Source: Bdellovibrionaceae bacterium UBA1609
GTDB lineage: Bacteria; Bdellovibrionota; Bdellovibrionia; Bdellovibrionales; UBA1609
Reading direction: 5' to 3'
NCBI GenBank assembly: GCA_002321895.1
Contig: DCMZ01000003.1
Coordinates: 647,070-711,069 of the forward strand
Length of the DNA stretch: 64,000 nucleotides
Position numbers and translations under genes: made by a program. Positions within the stretch are counted from its first letter, which is position 1. Each line of letters opens with the position of its first letter. The notes beneath the pieces were generated by a model. That model was given only the letters and a program-made list of their open reading frames with translations, was not told where the DNA came from and ran no database searches. Below, in pieces: positions 50,759 through 58,501 of this stretch.

Positions 50759-52885
50759 TTATTGGTTGTTTGGCTTAAGTGCGCTAACTTTCTCAACTAA
50801 TTGTAAGAATTCCGCGCGATAGCCACCTTTGTCGGAGCCCTTTGCGCCAGAAGCTGTTTGTCTTACAAGGCTGTAAGTTCCCGTTCCGGAATACTGCGAA
50901 CCCTTTAGAAGCATCCCGAAGAGTGCTACTGCGGAGGCAAAGCGAGTGGACTCACTGGCCTTTTCAAAAGCAATAGGGAGACCTTTTAGTGGGAATTCCA
51001 TTAACTTAGATTGAGTGGCGTTGGGCGCTTTGTACCTCAACTTTACGGTGAGAAGCTCACTGTCTGGCTTAATGTCTGCTACCGGAACTGACTTTGGGTT
51101 ATCCACTTTTTGATACTTCAGTTTAGGCATGGTTCCGGCATCAGGAGTTTGCCCGGCAGGCACAACTTCATAGAGAGCTGTTACTGTGTGGCCAGCTCCA
51201 ATTTCACCAGCGTCTTTCTTATCGTTAGCAAAATCTTGTGCCGCCATTTTTCTGTTTTCATAACCTATCAATCGATAATAACCGACAAACTTAGGGTTGA
51301 ATTCCACTTGAATTTTAACATCTTTAGCAATTGTAACGAGAGTACCCATCATTTGCTCTACAAGTACCTTTCGAGCCTCTCTAATCGTATCAATGTATGC
51401 ATAGTTTCCATTGCCTTTATTGGATAAATCTTCCATGCGCCCATCCTGATAATTACCCATGCCGAATCCCAGGATACTCAGGTAGATACCTTTATCAGCG
51501 TACTGTTTAATGGTTTGATTTAAAGGCTGGCGGTTCACAGTGCCCACATTGAAGTCACCATCCGTCGCTAAGATGACACGGTTGTTACCTCCCTTAATAA
51601 AGTGATCTTGCGCCAGCTTATAGGCAGCCGCGATCCCTTGTCCTCCATTTGTGGAGCCTCCAGCTTGCAATTGATCCAAAGCCGTAATGATCTTGTTTTT
51701 CTCGGATCCTTCGGTGGGCTCTAGAACCACTCCGGCAGCTCCGGCATAGACAACAATACTTACGGTGTCTTTTTCATTGAGTTTATCAATCAGCATTGTG
51801 AACGCGGTTTTAAGTAGCGGCAGTTTGTTTGGGCTATTCATCGACCCAGATACATCTAATAGGAAAACCAAATTATTTTGTGGTCGCTTGTCCCAAGGGA
51901 TGTCTTTACCCTTTAAGCCAATTCTAACGATGTTATTTTTACTCCAAGGAGACTTTGTGTGCTCAATATGAACAGCAAAAGGCTCTTTTCTTCTTGGGGC
52001 TTCGTAATTGTATGGGAAATAATTTATCATTTCCTCAATGCGGACAGCATTGTTGGGGATAGATTGGCTATAGTTAATCATCCGTCTCAGGTTTGAGTAA
52101 GATGCCGTATCCACATCGATGGAAAAGGTGGAAAGAGGACTCTTCAGTGGAGACAGAAAGGAGTTTTCTTGAATGGAATCATAGGACTCTCCCGACGTTG
52201 AAGGACGAGGCTTGTAGGGTGGAATATATCCTCCGGGTGGGGCGATGGAAGGGGCGGGACGTGACCCCACAACATCTGCTTCCATAATGGCTTGAGGTAC
52301 GAGTCGCTTCTTCAGATGTCTTTCTGCTTTACCTATTTGACCACGAGATCGAACTAAGGCTTTTCCTCCGGCGATATTTTGGGGAGAACCAGCACTTGGT
52401 TTTACTGCCGTGGCATTCAACTCCACTTCTTTATTGGGTGGGGAGGAGTTAGAGACACCTTTTGTACTACCATCTTTATCGGTGAGGATCTGGGCTTCTT
52501 GATTGGGTGTAGGATTATTTTTCACGGCAACAAAAGATAATTCCTCTGGAGATTCTTGCTGAATTAAACTCACTACGGTGAAGGCAATCAACCCAGCCGT
52601 AGCAAACCCTACAAATTGTCGAGTTTTCCAAAAAGCATAAACTTTAGAGTCTCGTGAAGACAGCGTCTTGTTGAGTTGACTCTTTTGTTCAGGTTTTAGT
52701 TCAGGCTTTGATGTGGACTTCATCTCAGAACTTAAAAAATTAATAGTGGCTTTAATTTCATTGAGTTGTTCTTGGTTTTCAGTGCTTTTAGCTGCCCAGG
52801 TTTCTACCTGTTGCATTTCCTCTTGGCTTAACTCGCCGAGGACATAAGAGGTCAGCAGAGTTTCATCAAATTTTTGGTTGTTCAT
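50759..52885 (-). CDS. anti-sigma-like/VWA fusion protein (YfbK-like)
   Basis: The 708-residue protein starts with an anti-sigma-factor-like module (LLTSYVLGELSQEEMQQVETWAAK) without the zinc motif, then a membrane helix (about residues 91-108), a Pro/Ser-rich linker, and the YfbK-type region (ENSFLSPLKSPLSTFSIDVDTASYSNLRRMI). Its VWA domain has the MIDAS residues DVSGSMN near 343, GGSTNGGQGI and ATDGDFN. The C-terminal DUF3520-like part ends it. Its start overlaps the stop of the ECF sigma gene (ATGA), so it probably binds that sigma at the membrane and senses something outside through VWA. Confidence 0.88.
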   Translation of the reverse strand: MNNQKFDETLLTSYVLGELSQEEMQQVETWAAKSTENQEQLNEIKATINFLSSEMKSTSKPELKPEQKSQLNKTLSSRDSKVYAFWKTRQFVGFATAGLIAFTVVSLIQQESPEELSFVAVKNNPTPNQEAQILTDKDGSTKGVSNSSPPNKEVELNATAVKPSAGSPQNIAGGKALVRSRGQIGKAERHLKKRLVPQAIMEADVVGSRPAPSIAPPGGYIPPYKPRPSTSGESYDSIQENSFLSPLKSPLSTFSIDVDTASYSNLRRMINYSQSIPNNAVRIEEMINYFPYNYEAPRRKEPFAVHIEHTKSPWSKNNIVRIGLKGKDIPWDKRPQNNLVFLLDVSGSMNSPNKLPLLKTAFTMLIDKLNEKDTVSIVVYAGAAGVVLEPTEGSEKNKIITALDQLQAGGSTNGGQGIAAAYKLAQDHFIKGGNNRVILATDGDFNVGTVNRQPLNQTIKQYADKGIYLSILGFGMGNYQDGRMEDLSNKGNGNYAYIDTIREARKVLVEQMMGTLVTIAKDVKIQVEFNPKFVGYYRLIGYENRKMAAQDFANDKKDAGEIGAGHTVTALYEVVPAGQTPDAGTMPKLKYQKVDNPKSVPVADIKPDSELLTVKLRYKAPNATQSKLMEFPLKGLPIAFEKASESTRFASAVALFGMLLKGSQYSGTGTYSLVRQTASGAKGSDKGGYRAEFLQLVEKVSALKPNNQ

Positions 52886-53415
52886 TTTGAACCTCCATCG
52901 AAGTTTAAATCATTATCTAAATTTTCCCTCAGTTTTTTCACGGAATTGTGAATAATCACGCCTACATGGGAAACCGATTTCCCTGTGATTCTTGCAATCT
53001 GATGATAGGTCATTTCCTCTTGAAACTTTAGACGTAGAATTTCTCTAGCCTCCGCATCCAGTTCGTTAAAAAGCTGACTTACCATTGCGTGGGTTTGCTT
53101 TTGCTCAAGCTCATTTTCTATTTCTTTGTAATTGTCTTCGTTGTGAGCTTGGAGCATAACTTTTTTTCCTTTCACAGTTACCTCCTTGCGTAGGTGGTCC
53201 AGAGCCCGATTTCTACAGACGGTAAAAAGCCACTCAGTAAAGTAGCCCTCAATTTTATCCGGCGGGTTGTTCCACAGTTTAAGATAGGAGTCTTGAACGA
53301 TTTCTTGTGCGAGCTCGAGACTTCCCACAAAGCCGATCGTGTAGCGAATGAGCGAGCTTTCTGTGGAGCTGATCATCTCCTCCATTAACTCTTTCGTTAG
53401 GCCTCTAGAATTCAT
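52882..53415 (-). CDS. ECF-type RNA polymerase sigma factor
   Basis: The 177-residue protein has region 2 (SLELAQEIVQDSYLKLWNNPPDKIEGYFTEWLFTVCRNRALDHLRK) and region 4 (LDAEAREILRLKFQEEMTYHQIARITGKSVSHVGVIIHNSVKKLRENL), with no region 1 or 3, as in extracytoplasmic-function sigma factors. It is coupled to the VWA/anti-sigma gene by a 4-base overlap. AGGAGAAATGAA precedes ATG 53415. Autoregulation is expected but no matching ECF promoter was evident. Confidence 0.93.
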   Translation of the reverse strand: MNSRGLTKELMEEMISSTESSLIRYTIGFVGSLELAQEIVQDSYLKLWNNPPDKIEGYFTEWLFTVCRNRALDHLRKEVTVKGKKVMLQAHNEDNYKEIENELEQKQTHAMVSQLFNELDAEAREILRLKFQEEMTYHQIARITGKSVSHVGVIIHNSVKKLRENLDNDLNFDGGSK

Positions 53416-53536
53416 TTCATTTCTCCTGCTTTCATAGGGACAACGTGTGAGGTGAGAGAATATTAATTAAAAAATGAAATAAATTAAAAGTGTAGTGGTT
53501 ATAGATATTTAGAGGAATTTCTGACCTAAGGAGAGT

Positions 53537-53551
53537 GTATCAAGTTGATAC
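53537..53551. promoter_or_regulatory. perfect 7-1-7 palindrome near ECF sigma gene
   Basis: GTATCAA G TTGATAC is a perfect 15-base inverted repeat. It lies 122 bases upstream of the sigma gene start and 17 bases after the stop of the DUF1643 gene. It may be an operator for the sigma operon. Confidence 0.4.
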
Positions 53552-53567
53552 TATGAGAATCAGGAAA

Positions 53568-54077
53568 TCAGCTATTTAGATAGGATTCGATATCAAAGGG
53601 TTGGAAGCGATCTTCATGCTTTTTTCTGGAAGGATGCTTGGGGTGGCCCTTTTTGGTAGGAGAATCATACATGATCCACTTCAGATCCCGGTTTCCAATG
53701 GTTTCATAAATATCTAGAAGACTGTCTTTTAAAAATGATCTTGTTTCAATGAGGTCACCCCACGAGGCCCAGATGGTAGAACCTTTGGTGACATATTTTC
53801 CGATGGTTCTTAGATTTTCATCGAGTAGTTTTCGACTTCTTCTTTTGTGAATGTTGATAGGATCAGTAGCTCTTTGTGGATAGAGGTTCAGCATTAAAAA
53901 ACTGTCGAACCCTAATAGCGATCGGAAAGCATCTACATTTTTAAGGGTGGGATCTAGATGCGTATTAGTGGCTCGGGACGGGTTTAAACTTAAAACAAAA
54001 AGCGTATTACCTTTTGTATCTCCCAAAGAAAATCGGGCTGTATCATTGTGATTGATGTCGTAGATAGGAAGAATCAT
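53568..54077 (-). CDS. DUF1643 domain protein
   Basis: The 169-residue protein matches the DUF1643 pattern: LFVLSLNPSRATNTHLDPTLKNVDAFRSLLGFDSFLMLNLYPQRATDP, then IWASWGDLIETRSFLKD near the middle and a basic C-terminal region (PTKKGHPKHPSRKK). The family's function is unknown. The start is taken as ATG 54077; ATG 54128 would overlap the neighbouring terminator. It lies downstream of, and is separated by a terminator from, the RRM gene. Confidence 0.82.
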   Translation of the reverse strand: MILPIYDINHNDTARFSLGDTKGNTLFVLSLNPSRATNTHLDPTLKNVDAFRSLLGFDSFLMLNLYPQRATDPINIHKRRSRKLLDENLRTIGKYVTKGSTIWASWGDLIETRSFLKDSLLDIYETIGNRDLKWIMYDSPTKKGHPKHPSRKKHEDRFQPFDIESYLNS

Positions 54078-54109
54078 TGTGACGCCGCAACGGAAAAAGA
54101 GACTTGGTA

Positions 54110-54144
54110 TCAAAAAAAAGGGTGCCACGAAAATGAGGCACCCA
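54110..54144 (-). terminator. terminator of RRM gene
   Basis: On the minus strand GGGTGCC (54143-54137), a 10-base loop, GGCACCC (54126-54120), then eight T. It lies 23 bases after the RRM stop. The GGGTGCC arms resemble, but are not part of, the dispersed palindrome family. Confidence 0.9.
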
Positions 54145-54166
54145 AGAATTAAAAACTAAATAAAAT

Positions 54167-54445
54167 TTAGTAACGGTTTCTGCCGCCACCACCACGCTGT
54201 TGTTCACGAGCAACACTAACACGAAGACTGCGGCCATCCACTTCTTGACCGTTCAAGCCATCGATTGCGGCTTGGGCTTGTTCTTCGTTTTCCATTTCAA
54301 CGAAACCAAAACCTTTGCTACGACCTGTTTCTCTGTCAGTAATGATTTTTGCGGAAACTACGCTTCCATGTGAAGCAAAAGCGTCTTTAAGCGCATCTTC
54401 TTGCATCTGAAAAGAAAGGTTTCCAACATATAGTTTATTGCTCAT
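54167..54445 (-). CDS. RRM-type RNA-binding protein
   Basis: The 92-residue protein is a single RNA recognition motif: KLYVGNLSFQMQEDALKDAF (RNP2 is LYVGNL), GRSKGFGFVEM (RNP1), and a Gly/Arg-rich tail (QQRGGGGRNRY). Such small proteins are often cold-induced or act as RNA chaperones. GGAGGAACC precedes the ATG. The next 209 bases upstream, to dsbD-like, are AT-rich and hold no gene. Confidence 0.95.
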   Translation of the reverse strand: MSNKLYVGNLSFQMQEDALKDAFASHGSVVSAKIITDRETGRSKGFGFVEMENEEQAQAAIDGLNGQEVDGRSLRVSVAREQQRGGGGRNRY

Positions 54446-54654
54446 GGTTCCTCCGAGGTTTTAATAAACTCTATTTGTCCATTTGGACTGAATACTATCC
54501 AAGTGAATCAAAACTGTAGAGCAAGAATCAATCGGAATAAATTCGAGTGGATACTAGCATACGGCATTGGAATGGCTAGAAAAATCATTGGCCCTCATGG
54601 AAAAAAAGCATGTCATTTCTACCCATTTTCATCTTAAAGTCCCATAATAGTCTC

Positions 54655-56475
54655 ATGTTTGTAAAAACCTTCGAAATTCTCATAGTTTGGGCTCTGTTGT
54701 TGGGGTCTTTTGATGCTCAATCGGCCAACTCATTATCCACCGAACAGGCTCATTCCAAGGTGAGGTTAGTCACCAACCATCAAGATTTGCAGGTGGGTGA
54801 TAACTCTATTGGTTTACATATTCAATTAGAGGATCATTGGCATACCTATTGGCGTAATCCTGGCGATAGCGCTTCCGCACCGAACTTTCATTTGGAATAC
54901 CCTAAAGATGTGGTTTGGGGGCCTTTACAGTTTCCCCGGCCCAAAAGAATTCCATTCGGCCCTTTGGAATCTTTTGGTTATGAGGGGGAGGTTCTTCTCT
55001 TCTGGTCGGTCAATATTCCAGAGACTCTTTCTGGTAAAGACGTTTCTCTGGTTGTGGATGCCGAGTGGTTAGTTTGTAAAGAAGAGTGTATTCCGGGACT
55101 TTTTCGCTTTCAGTTAGATGGAGTGGTGCAAGCCCAGGCGGAGTCAGGGAGAGATGCGCCCCTCTTTGAAAAGTATAGAGCCTTGTTACCCGAAGAGGAA
55201 TTTTTGTCAGCCGTATCTGCAGAGGAAAATGGGAAAGCTATAGTTACGCTTCCTAATGGTGCGCCTACAGGAGAAGATTTCCTGCCGTTTAATAATGAAT
55301 GGGTAGGAAACAAAAAAGCAGAGAGGTCGGAGAGTCAGTTCATCTTCGAAAAGATGAACGCGTCTCGACCATTACCTAATAGTGCGCGATTTTTACTTTT
55401 AACAGATAAAAAAAGTTATGTCGTTGAATCTAAGCCGGAATCTCCGCCTCTGGCCTTAATGTTTTTGTATGCCTTTTTAGGTGGGCTCATTCTTAACCTG
55501 ATGCCCTGTGTTTTTCCCGTACTGGGATTGAAGCTTTACTCCATTGTAGGCAAAGAAGCGGAAGAAAAACGACAAGTTGTAATTGATAACTTAGTATATG
55601 TTTTTGGAGTGGTATCTAGCTTTTGGGTTTTGGCTTTGGTGATTTTTCTCATTCGTCAAAGTGGAGAGGCCTTGGGTTGGGGATTTCAATTGCAATCTCC
55701 TGTGTTTGTCGGATTTCTTCTCCTGCTGTTTACTCTTATGGGTCTTATGTTCTTAGATGTTTTACCTGTTAAGCTAGATCGACTCATGGGAGTGGGACAG
55801 GGTTTAGTGAAAAAGCAAGGTCATCTGCAATCCTTTTTTACAGGGATACTGGCTGTGGTGGTTTCCTCTCCTTGTACGGCTCCATTTATGGGGGCTGCCA
55901 TGGGGTTTGCTTTATCGCAGGGGCCTCTACAGATATTTATGATTTTCACTGCTTTGGGACTGGGATTAGGTTTTCCGTTTCTGATCATATCAATGGCTCC
56001 GCGCTTAATTTTTATTTTGCCGAGGCCGGGTCAGTGGATGAATCATTTTAAAAAGGCTATGTCCATTCCCTTGTTTGCAACCGCCATTTGGTTGGGGTGG
56101 GTATTGAGTTTACAAATAGGTCCGCCACCAAGTGTAGAAGATGGAATGTGGTCTGAGTATTCCTCTGCAAAGTTAAATCAGAGTTTAAGTAAGGGAGATT
56201 CGGTTTTTGTTAACTATACGGCGGCTTGGTGTATTAGCTGCCAAGTGAATGAGAAAGTTGTATTCCAGGACGAGGCCATCCAAGAGGCTTTTGAAAGTAG
56301 AAATGTGACATTGTTAAAAGCCGATTGGACCAATAAAAGTGAGTCTATTGGAAACGAATTGAAAAAATATGGTCGTATTGGTGTACCCCTCTATCTGTAC
56401 TATCCAAAGGGCAAGTCTGAACCCATCATCTTGCCAGAGATTTTGACAGTGGACATGGTGCTGGATACGCTTTAA
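54655..56475 (+). CDS. DsbD/ScsB-like membrane thiol:disulfide reductase
   Basis: The ~606-residue protein has a signal region (MFVKTFEILIVWALLLGSFDAQSA), an N-terminal periplasmic domain (LEDHWHTYWRNPGDSASAPNF, VVDAEWLVCKEECIPG), eight membrane helices with the redox cysteines LMPCVFPVLGLK near 281 and SSPCTAPFMGAAMGF near 404, and a C-terminal thioredoxin domain with WCISC near 525. It moves electrons from cytoplasmic thioredoxin to the periplasm. The N-terminal type resembles ScsB more than DsbD. ATG 54655 is preferred to TTG 54610. Confidence 0.9.
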   Translation: MFVKTFEILIVWALLLGSFDAQSANSLSTEQAHSKVRLVTNHQDLQVGDNSIGLHIQLEDHWHTYWRNPGDSASAPNFHLEYPKDVVWGPLQFPRPKRIPFGPLESFGYEGEVLLFWSVNIPETLSGKDVSLVVDAEWLVCKEECIPGLFRFQLDGVVQAQAESGRDAPLFEKYRALLPEEEFLSAVSAEENGKAIVTLPNGAPTGEDFLPFNNEWVGNKKAERSESQFIFEKMNASRPLPNSARFLLLTDKKSYVVESKPESPPLALMFLYAFLGGLILNLMPCVFPVLGLKLYSIVGKEAEEKRQVVIDNLVYVFGVVSSFWVLALVIFLIRQSGEALGWGFQLQSPVFVGFLLLLFTLMGLMFLDVLPVKLDRLMGVGQGLVKKQGHLQSFFTGILAVVVSSPCTAPFMGAAMGFALSQGPLQIFMIFTALGLGLGFPFLIISMAPRLIFILPRPGQWMNHFKKAMSIPLFATAIWLGWVLSLQIGPPPSVEDGMWSEYSSAKLNQSLSKGDSVFVNYTAAWCISCQVNEKVVFQDEAIQEAFESRNVTLLKADWTNKSESIGNELKKYGRIGVPLYLYYPKGKSEPIILPEILTVDMVLDTL

Positions 56476-56499
56476 GCCGAATACGAAAGGAAACTTTAT

Positions 56500-57111
56500 A
56501 TGAAATGGTTATCTTTACTAGCATTGTTGTTTTGTCATTCAGCATGGGCAAATGTGGAAGTGGGCAAGGCGGCGCCTAATTTTAAACTTCCGGGTCACGA
56601 TGGTAAAACATATGAACTGAGTGGACTTAAGGGTAAATGGGTCGTTTTGGAATGGTTTAACCATGAGTGTCCCTATGTCAAGAAACACTATAATTCCGAA
56701 TTTATGGCTATGCAGAACCTGCAAAAAAAATGGCGGGCAGAAGGTAAAAAAGATAAAGGTTTGATTTGGTTAGCCGTCAACTCTTCTGCTGAAGGTAAGC
56801 AAGGGCATTTGACCAAAGAAACGGCTCCGACGATCGCAGCGGAAAGAAAAGCTAACATGAATGCTATTCTATTAGACCCAAGCGGTAGCGTTGGTAAAAC
56901 CTATGGGGCAAAAACAACGCCGCACATGTACATCATCAATCCAGAAGGAACATTAGTTTATAACGGTGCTATCGATGATCAACCATCGGCTCGTGTGTCC
57001 AGTTTAAAAGGGGCGAAAAACTACGTGACAGCTGCCTTGACTTCTCTTTTTGCTCAACAGGCCATTGCTGAGCCATCCACGAAACCTTACGGTTGTTCTG
57101 TAAAATACTAA
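56500..57111 (+). CDS. periplasmic redoxin-domain protein
   Basis: The 203-residue thioredoxin-fold protein has a signal peptide (MKWLSLLALLFCHSAWA), APNFKLPGHDGKTYELSGLKGKWVVLEWFNHECPYVKKHYN with a single cysteine where CxxC would be, and TTPHMYIINPEGTLVYNGAIDD (the cis-Pro region). The C-terminus ends YGCSVKY with another cysteine. It is 24 bases downstream of the DsbD-like gene and could be its partner. It resembles AhpC/TSA-like periplasmic redoxins. Confidence 0.85.
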   Translation: MKWLSLLALLFCHSAWANVEVGKAAPNFKLPGHDGKTYELSGLKGKWVVLEWFNHECPYVKKHYNSEFMAMQNLQKKWRAEGKKDKGLIWLAVNSSAEGKQGHLTKETAPTIAAERKANMNAILLDPSGSVGKTYGAKTTPHMYIINPEGTLVYNGAIDDQPSARVSSLKGAKNYVTAALTSLFAQQAIAEPSTKPYGCSVKY

Positions 57112-57123
57112 TTGAAAACACCA

Positions 57124-57160
57124 TTAGGAAAAAAAAGGCGCACCGGGTAGTGCGCCTTAA
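57124..57160 (-). terminator. terminator of trx-ahpC operon
   Basis: On the minus strand AAGGCGCAC (57158-57150), a six-base loop, GTGCGCCTT (57143-57135), then a T run. It serves the ahpC operon reading leftwards; the plus-strand gene that precedes it ends 13 bases away. Confidence 0.85.
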
Positions 57161-57187
57161 GTATGTTAAGAATGGGGAAGTTTCAAA

Positions 57188-57775
57188 TTAAGCGTTAGCT
57201 TTTTTGAAATAATCTTTAGATTTTGTTGGATCTGGGGTCATTGTTAAGTCACCTTCGTTCCAGTTTGCAGGACATACTTCACCTTTTTCAGCAGTGAATT
57301 GGTATCCTTTAAGAAGACGAAGGGCTTCATCCACATTACGACCAACAGAAAGGTTGTTGATAGTTGCGTGTTGAATCACATTGTTATCATCAATCAGGAA
57401 AAGTCCACGAAGAGCCACACCTTCTTCAGTTAATACTTCATAATCCTTCGCAATCGTTTTGTTGATATCGGAAAGGATTGGGAAGTTAACCTCACCAAGA
57501 CCACCGTTATCACGACTTTGCTCAGTCCAAGCTAAGTGTGAGAAAACAGAATCTACAGAGCATGCAATCACTTCACAGTTTCTTTCGCTAAATTTAGCAG
57601 CCGCATCTGAAAACGCGATGATTTCAGTTGGACAAACAAAGGTAAAATCTAGTGGATAGAAAAATAAAATTTTCCACTTACCTTTAAAATCACCCAAAGA
57701 AACATCTTGGAAATCACCTTTTACAAGGGCTTGCGCTTTAAAATCCGGTGCTGTGTTACCTACTAGTCTAGACAT
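57188..57775 (-). CDS. 2-Cys peroxiredoxin (AhpC/Prx)
   Basis: The 195-residue cytoplasmic peroxidase reduces hydrogen peroxide and organic peroxides. FFYPLDFTFVCPTE holds the peroxidatic cysteine and EKGEVCPANW the resolving one; FSHLAWT and GVALRGLFLID are also typical. ATG 57775 follows AGGAGGAATTGATT. It is the last gene of a three-gene unit with a small unknown protein and a thioredoxin, which likely recycles it. Confidence 0.96.
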   Translation of the reverse strand: MSRLVGNTAPDFKAQALVKGDFQDVSLGDFKGKWKILFFYPLDFTFVCPTEIIAFSDAAAKFSERNCEVIACSVDSVFSHLAWTEQSRDNGGLGEVNFPILSDINKTIAKDYEVLTEEGVALRGLFLIDDNNVIQHATINNLSVGRNVDEALRLLKGYQFTAEKGEVCPANWNEGDLTMTPDPTKSKDYFKKANA

Positions 57776-57798
57776 AATCAATTCCTCCTTATAATGCC

Positions 57799-58059
57799 TT
57801 AATTTTTATCAATCGATCCTAATACTCGTCCCATAAATTGGTTCAGAGCTTCTTGTTTTGGTTTACCATCTTTGACCATTTTGGCCACTTCAACGCCACC
57901 CAAAAAATTAGAGATAAGCTCTCCAATGACGTCGAGTTCTTCGTCTTTTAATCCCTTAGCTAGAGAAACATGCTCAAGCACATCCACAGCTTCAAGAACA
58001 TAGTCTTCATCGTGTTCTTCAACGAATTCAGATACAGATTTAATTACCGGTAACTTCAT
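57799..58059 (-). CDS. hypothetical 86-residue protein in peroxiredoxin operon
   Basis: No family recognised. The acidic, helical product (MKLPVIKSVSEFVEEHDEDYVLEAVDVLEHVSLAKGLKDEELDVIGELISNFLGG...) has no cysteine, signal peptide or membrane segment. Its start overlaps the end of the thioredoxin gene by 20 bases, and ahpC follows 23 bases on, so it is translated as part of a redox operon. It may be an accessory protein; nothing more can be said. Confidence 0.7.
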   Translation of the reverse strand: MKLPVIKSVSEFVEEHDEDYVLEAVDVLEHVSLAKGLKDEELDVIGELISNFLGGVEVAKMVKDGKPKQEALNQFMGRVLGSIDKN

Positions 58060-58351
58060 TTATCAATTCCTCAACAATTTCAATTTTGTTTCCAAAGTTT
58101 TGCTTCACGACTTTTCCATCTTTAAATAACGCAAAAGTGGGAAGGTTGTCTACAGTAGCAAGTTTTCTGGATTCCGGATACTTTTCTGCATCAACATAGA
58201 CGAAAGATATGTTTTCGTTTTCAGAAGCAAGTCGCTTTACTTTTGGCTTGATCATCCGGCAGTTGCCACACCAAGCGGCACCATATTGAACAATTACGGG
58301 TTTATCTCCAGAAATCACTTCATTTAAATTGTCTTGTGACAGTTCAATCAT
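58040..58351 (-). CDS. thioredoxin-like protein
   Basis: The 103-residue protein has the thioredoxin fold with YGAAWCGNCRMIKPKVKRL (active site CGNC, with Asn in place of Gly-Pro), DAEKYPESRKLATVDNLPTFALFKDGKV (cis-Pro) and no signal peptide. The CxxC dipeptide differs from the usual CGPC. ATG 58351 follows GAGGAGGATT. It is the first gene of the peroxiredoxin operon, so it likely serves as the reductant of that peroxiredoxin. Confidence 0.9.
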   Translation of the reverse strand: MIELSQDNLNEVISGDKPVIVQYGAAWCGNCRMIKPKVKRLASENENISFVYVDAEKYPESRKLATVDNLPTFALFKDGKVVKQNFGNKIEIVEELINEVTGN

Positions 58352-58409
58352 AAATCCTCCTCTAGCCTTGGCTATGGAACTAATATCGCACAAACGGAGC
58401 GGGACCTCT

Positions 58410-58446
58410 AATACATTAATCGTATTGAATAATAGGCAAAACCTAT
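58410..58446 (-). promoter_or_regulatory. OxyR-like double operator at trx-ahpC promoter
   Basis: ATAGGCAAAACCTAT (58432-58446) fits the OxyR half-site pattern ATAG-N7-CTAT perfectly, and ATACATTAATCGTAT (58411-58425) is a second 15-base palindrome six bases away. A promoter TTGCCT-N18-TGTATT (58434-58439 and 58410-58415, minus strand) overlaps them. Peroxide control by OxyR is likely but no oxyR gene is in the window. Confidence 0.55.
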
Positions 58447-58501
58447 CGAAATAGATTCTAATTTTGACTCAGGCTATTGACTCGCCGTCTCATATCCTCG
58501 C

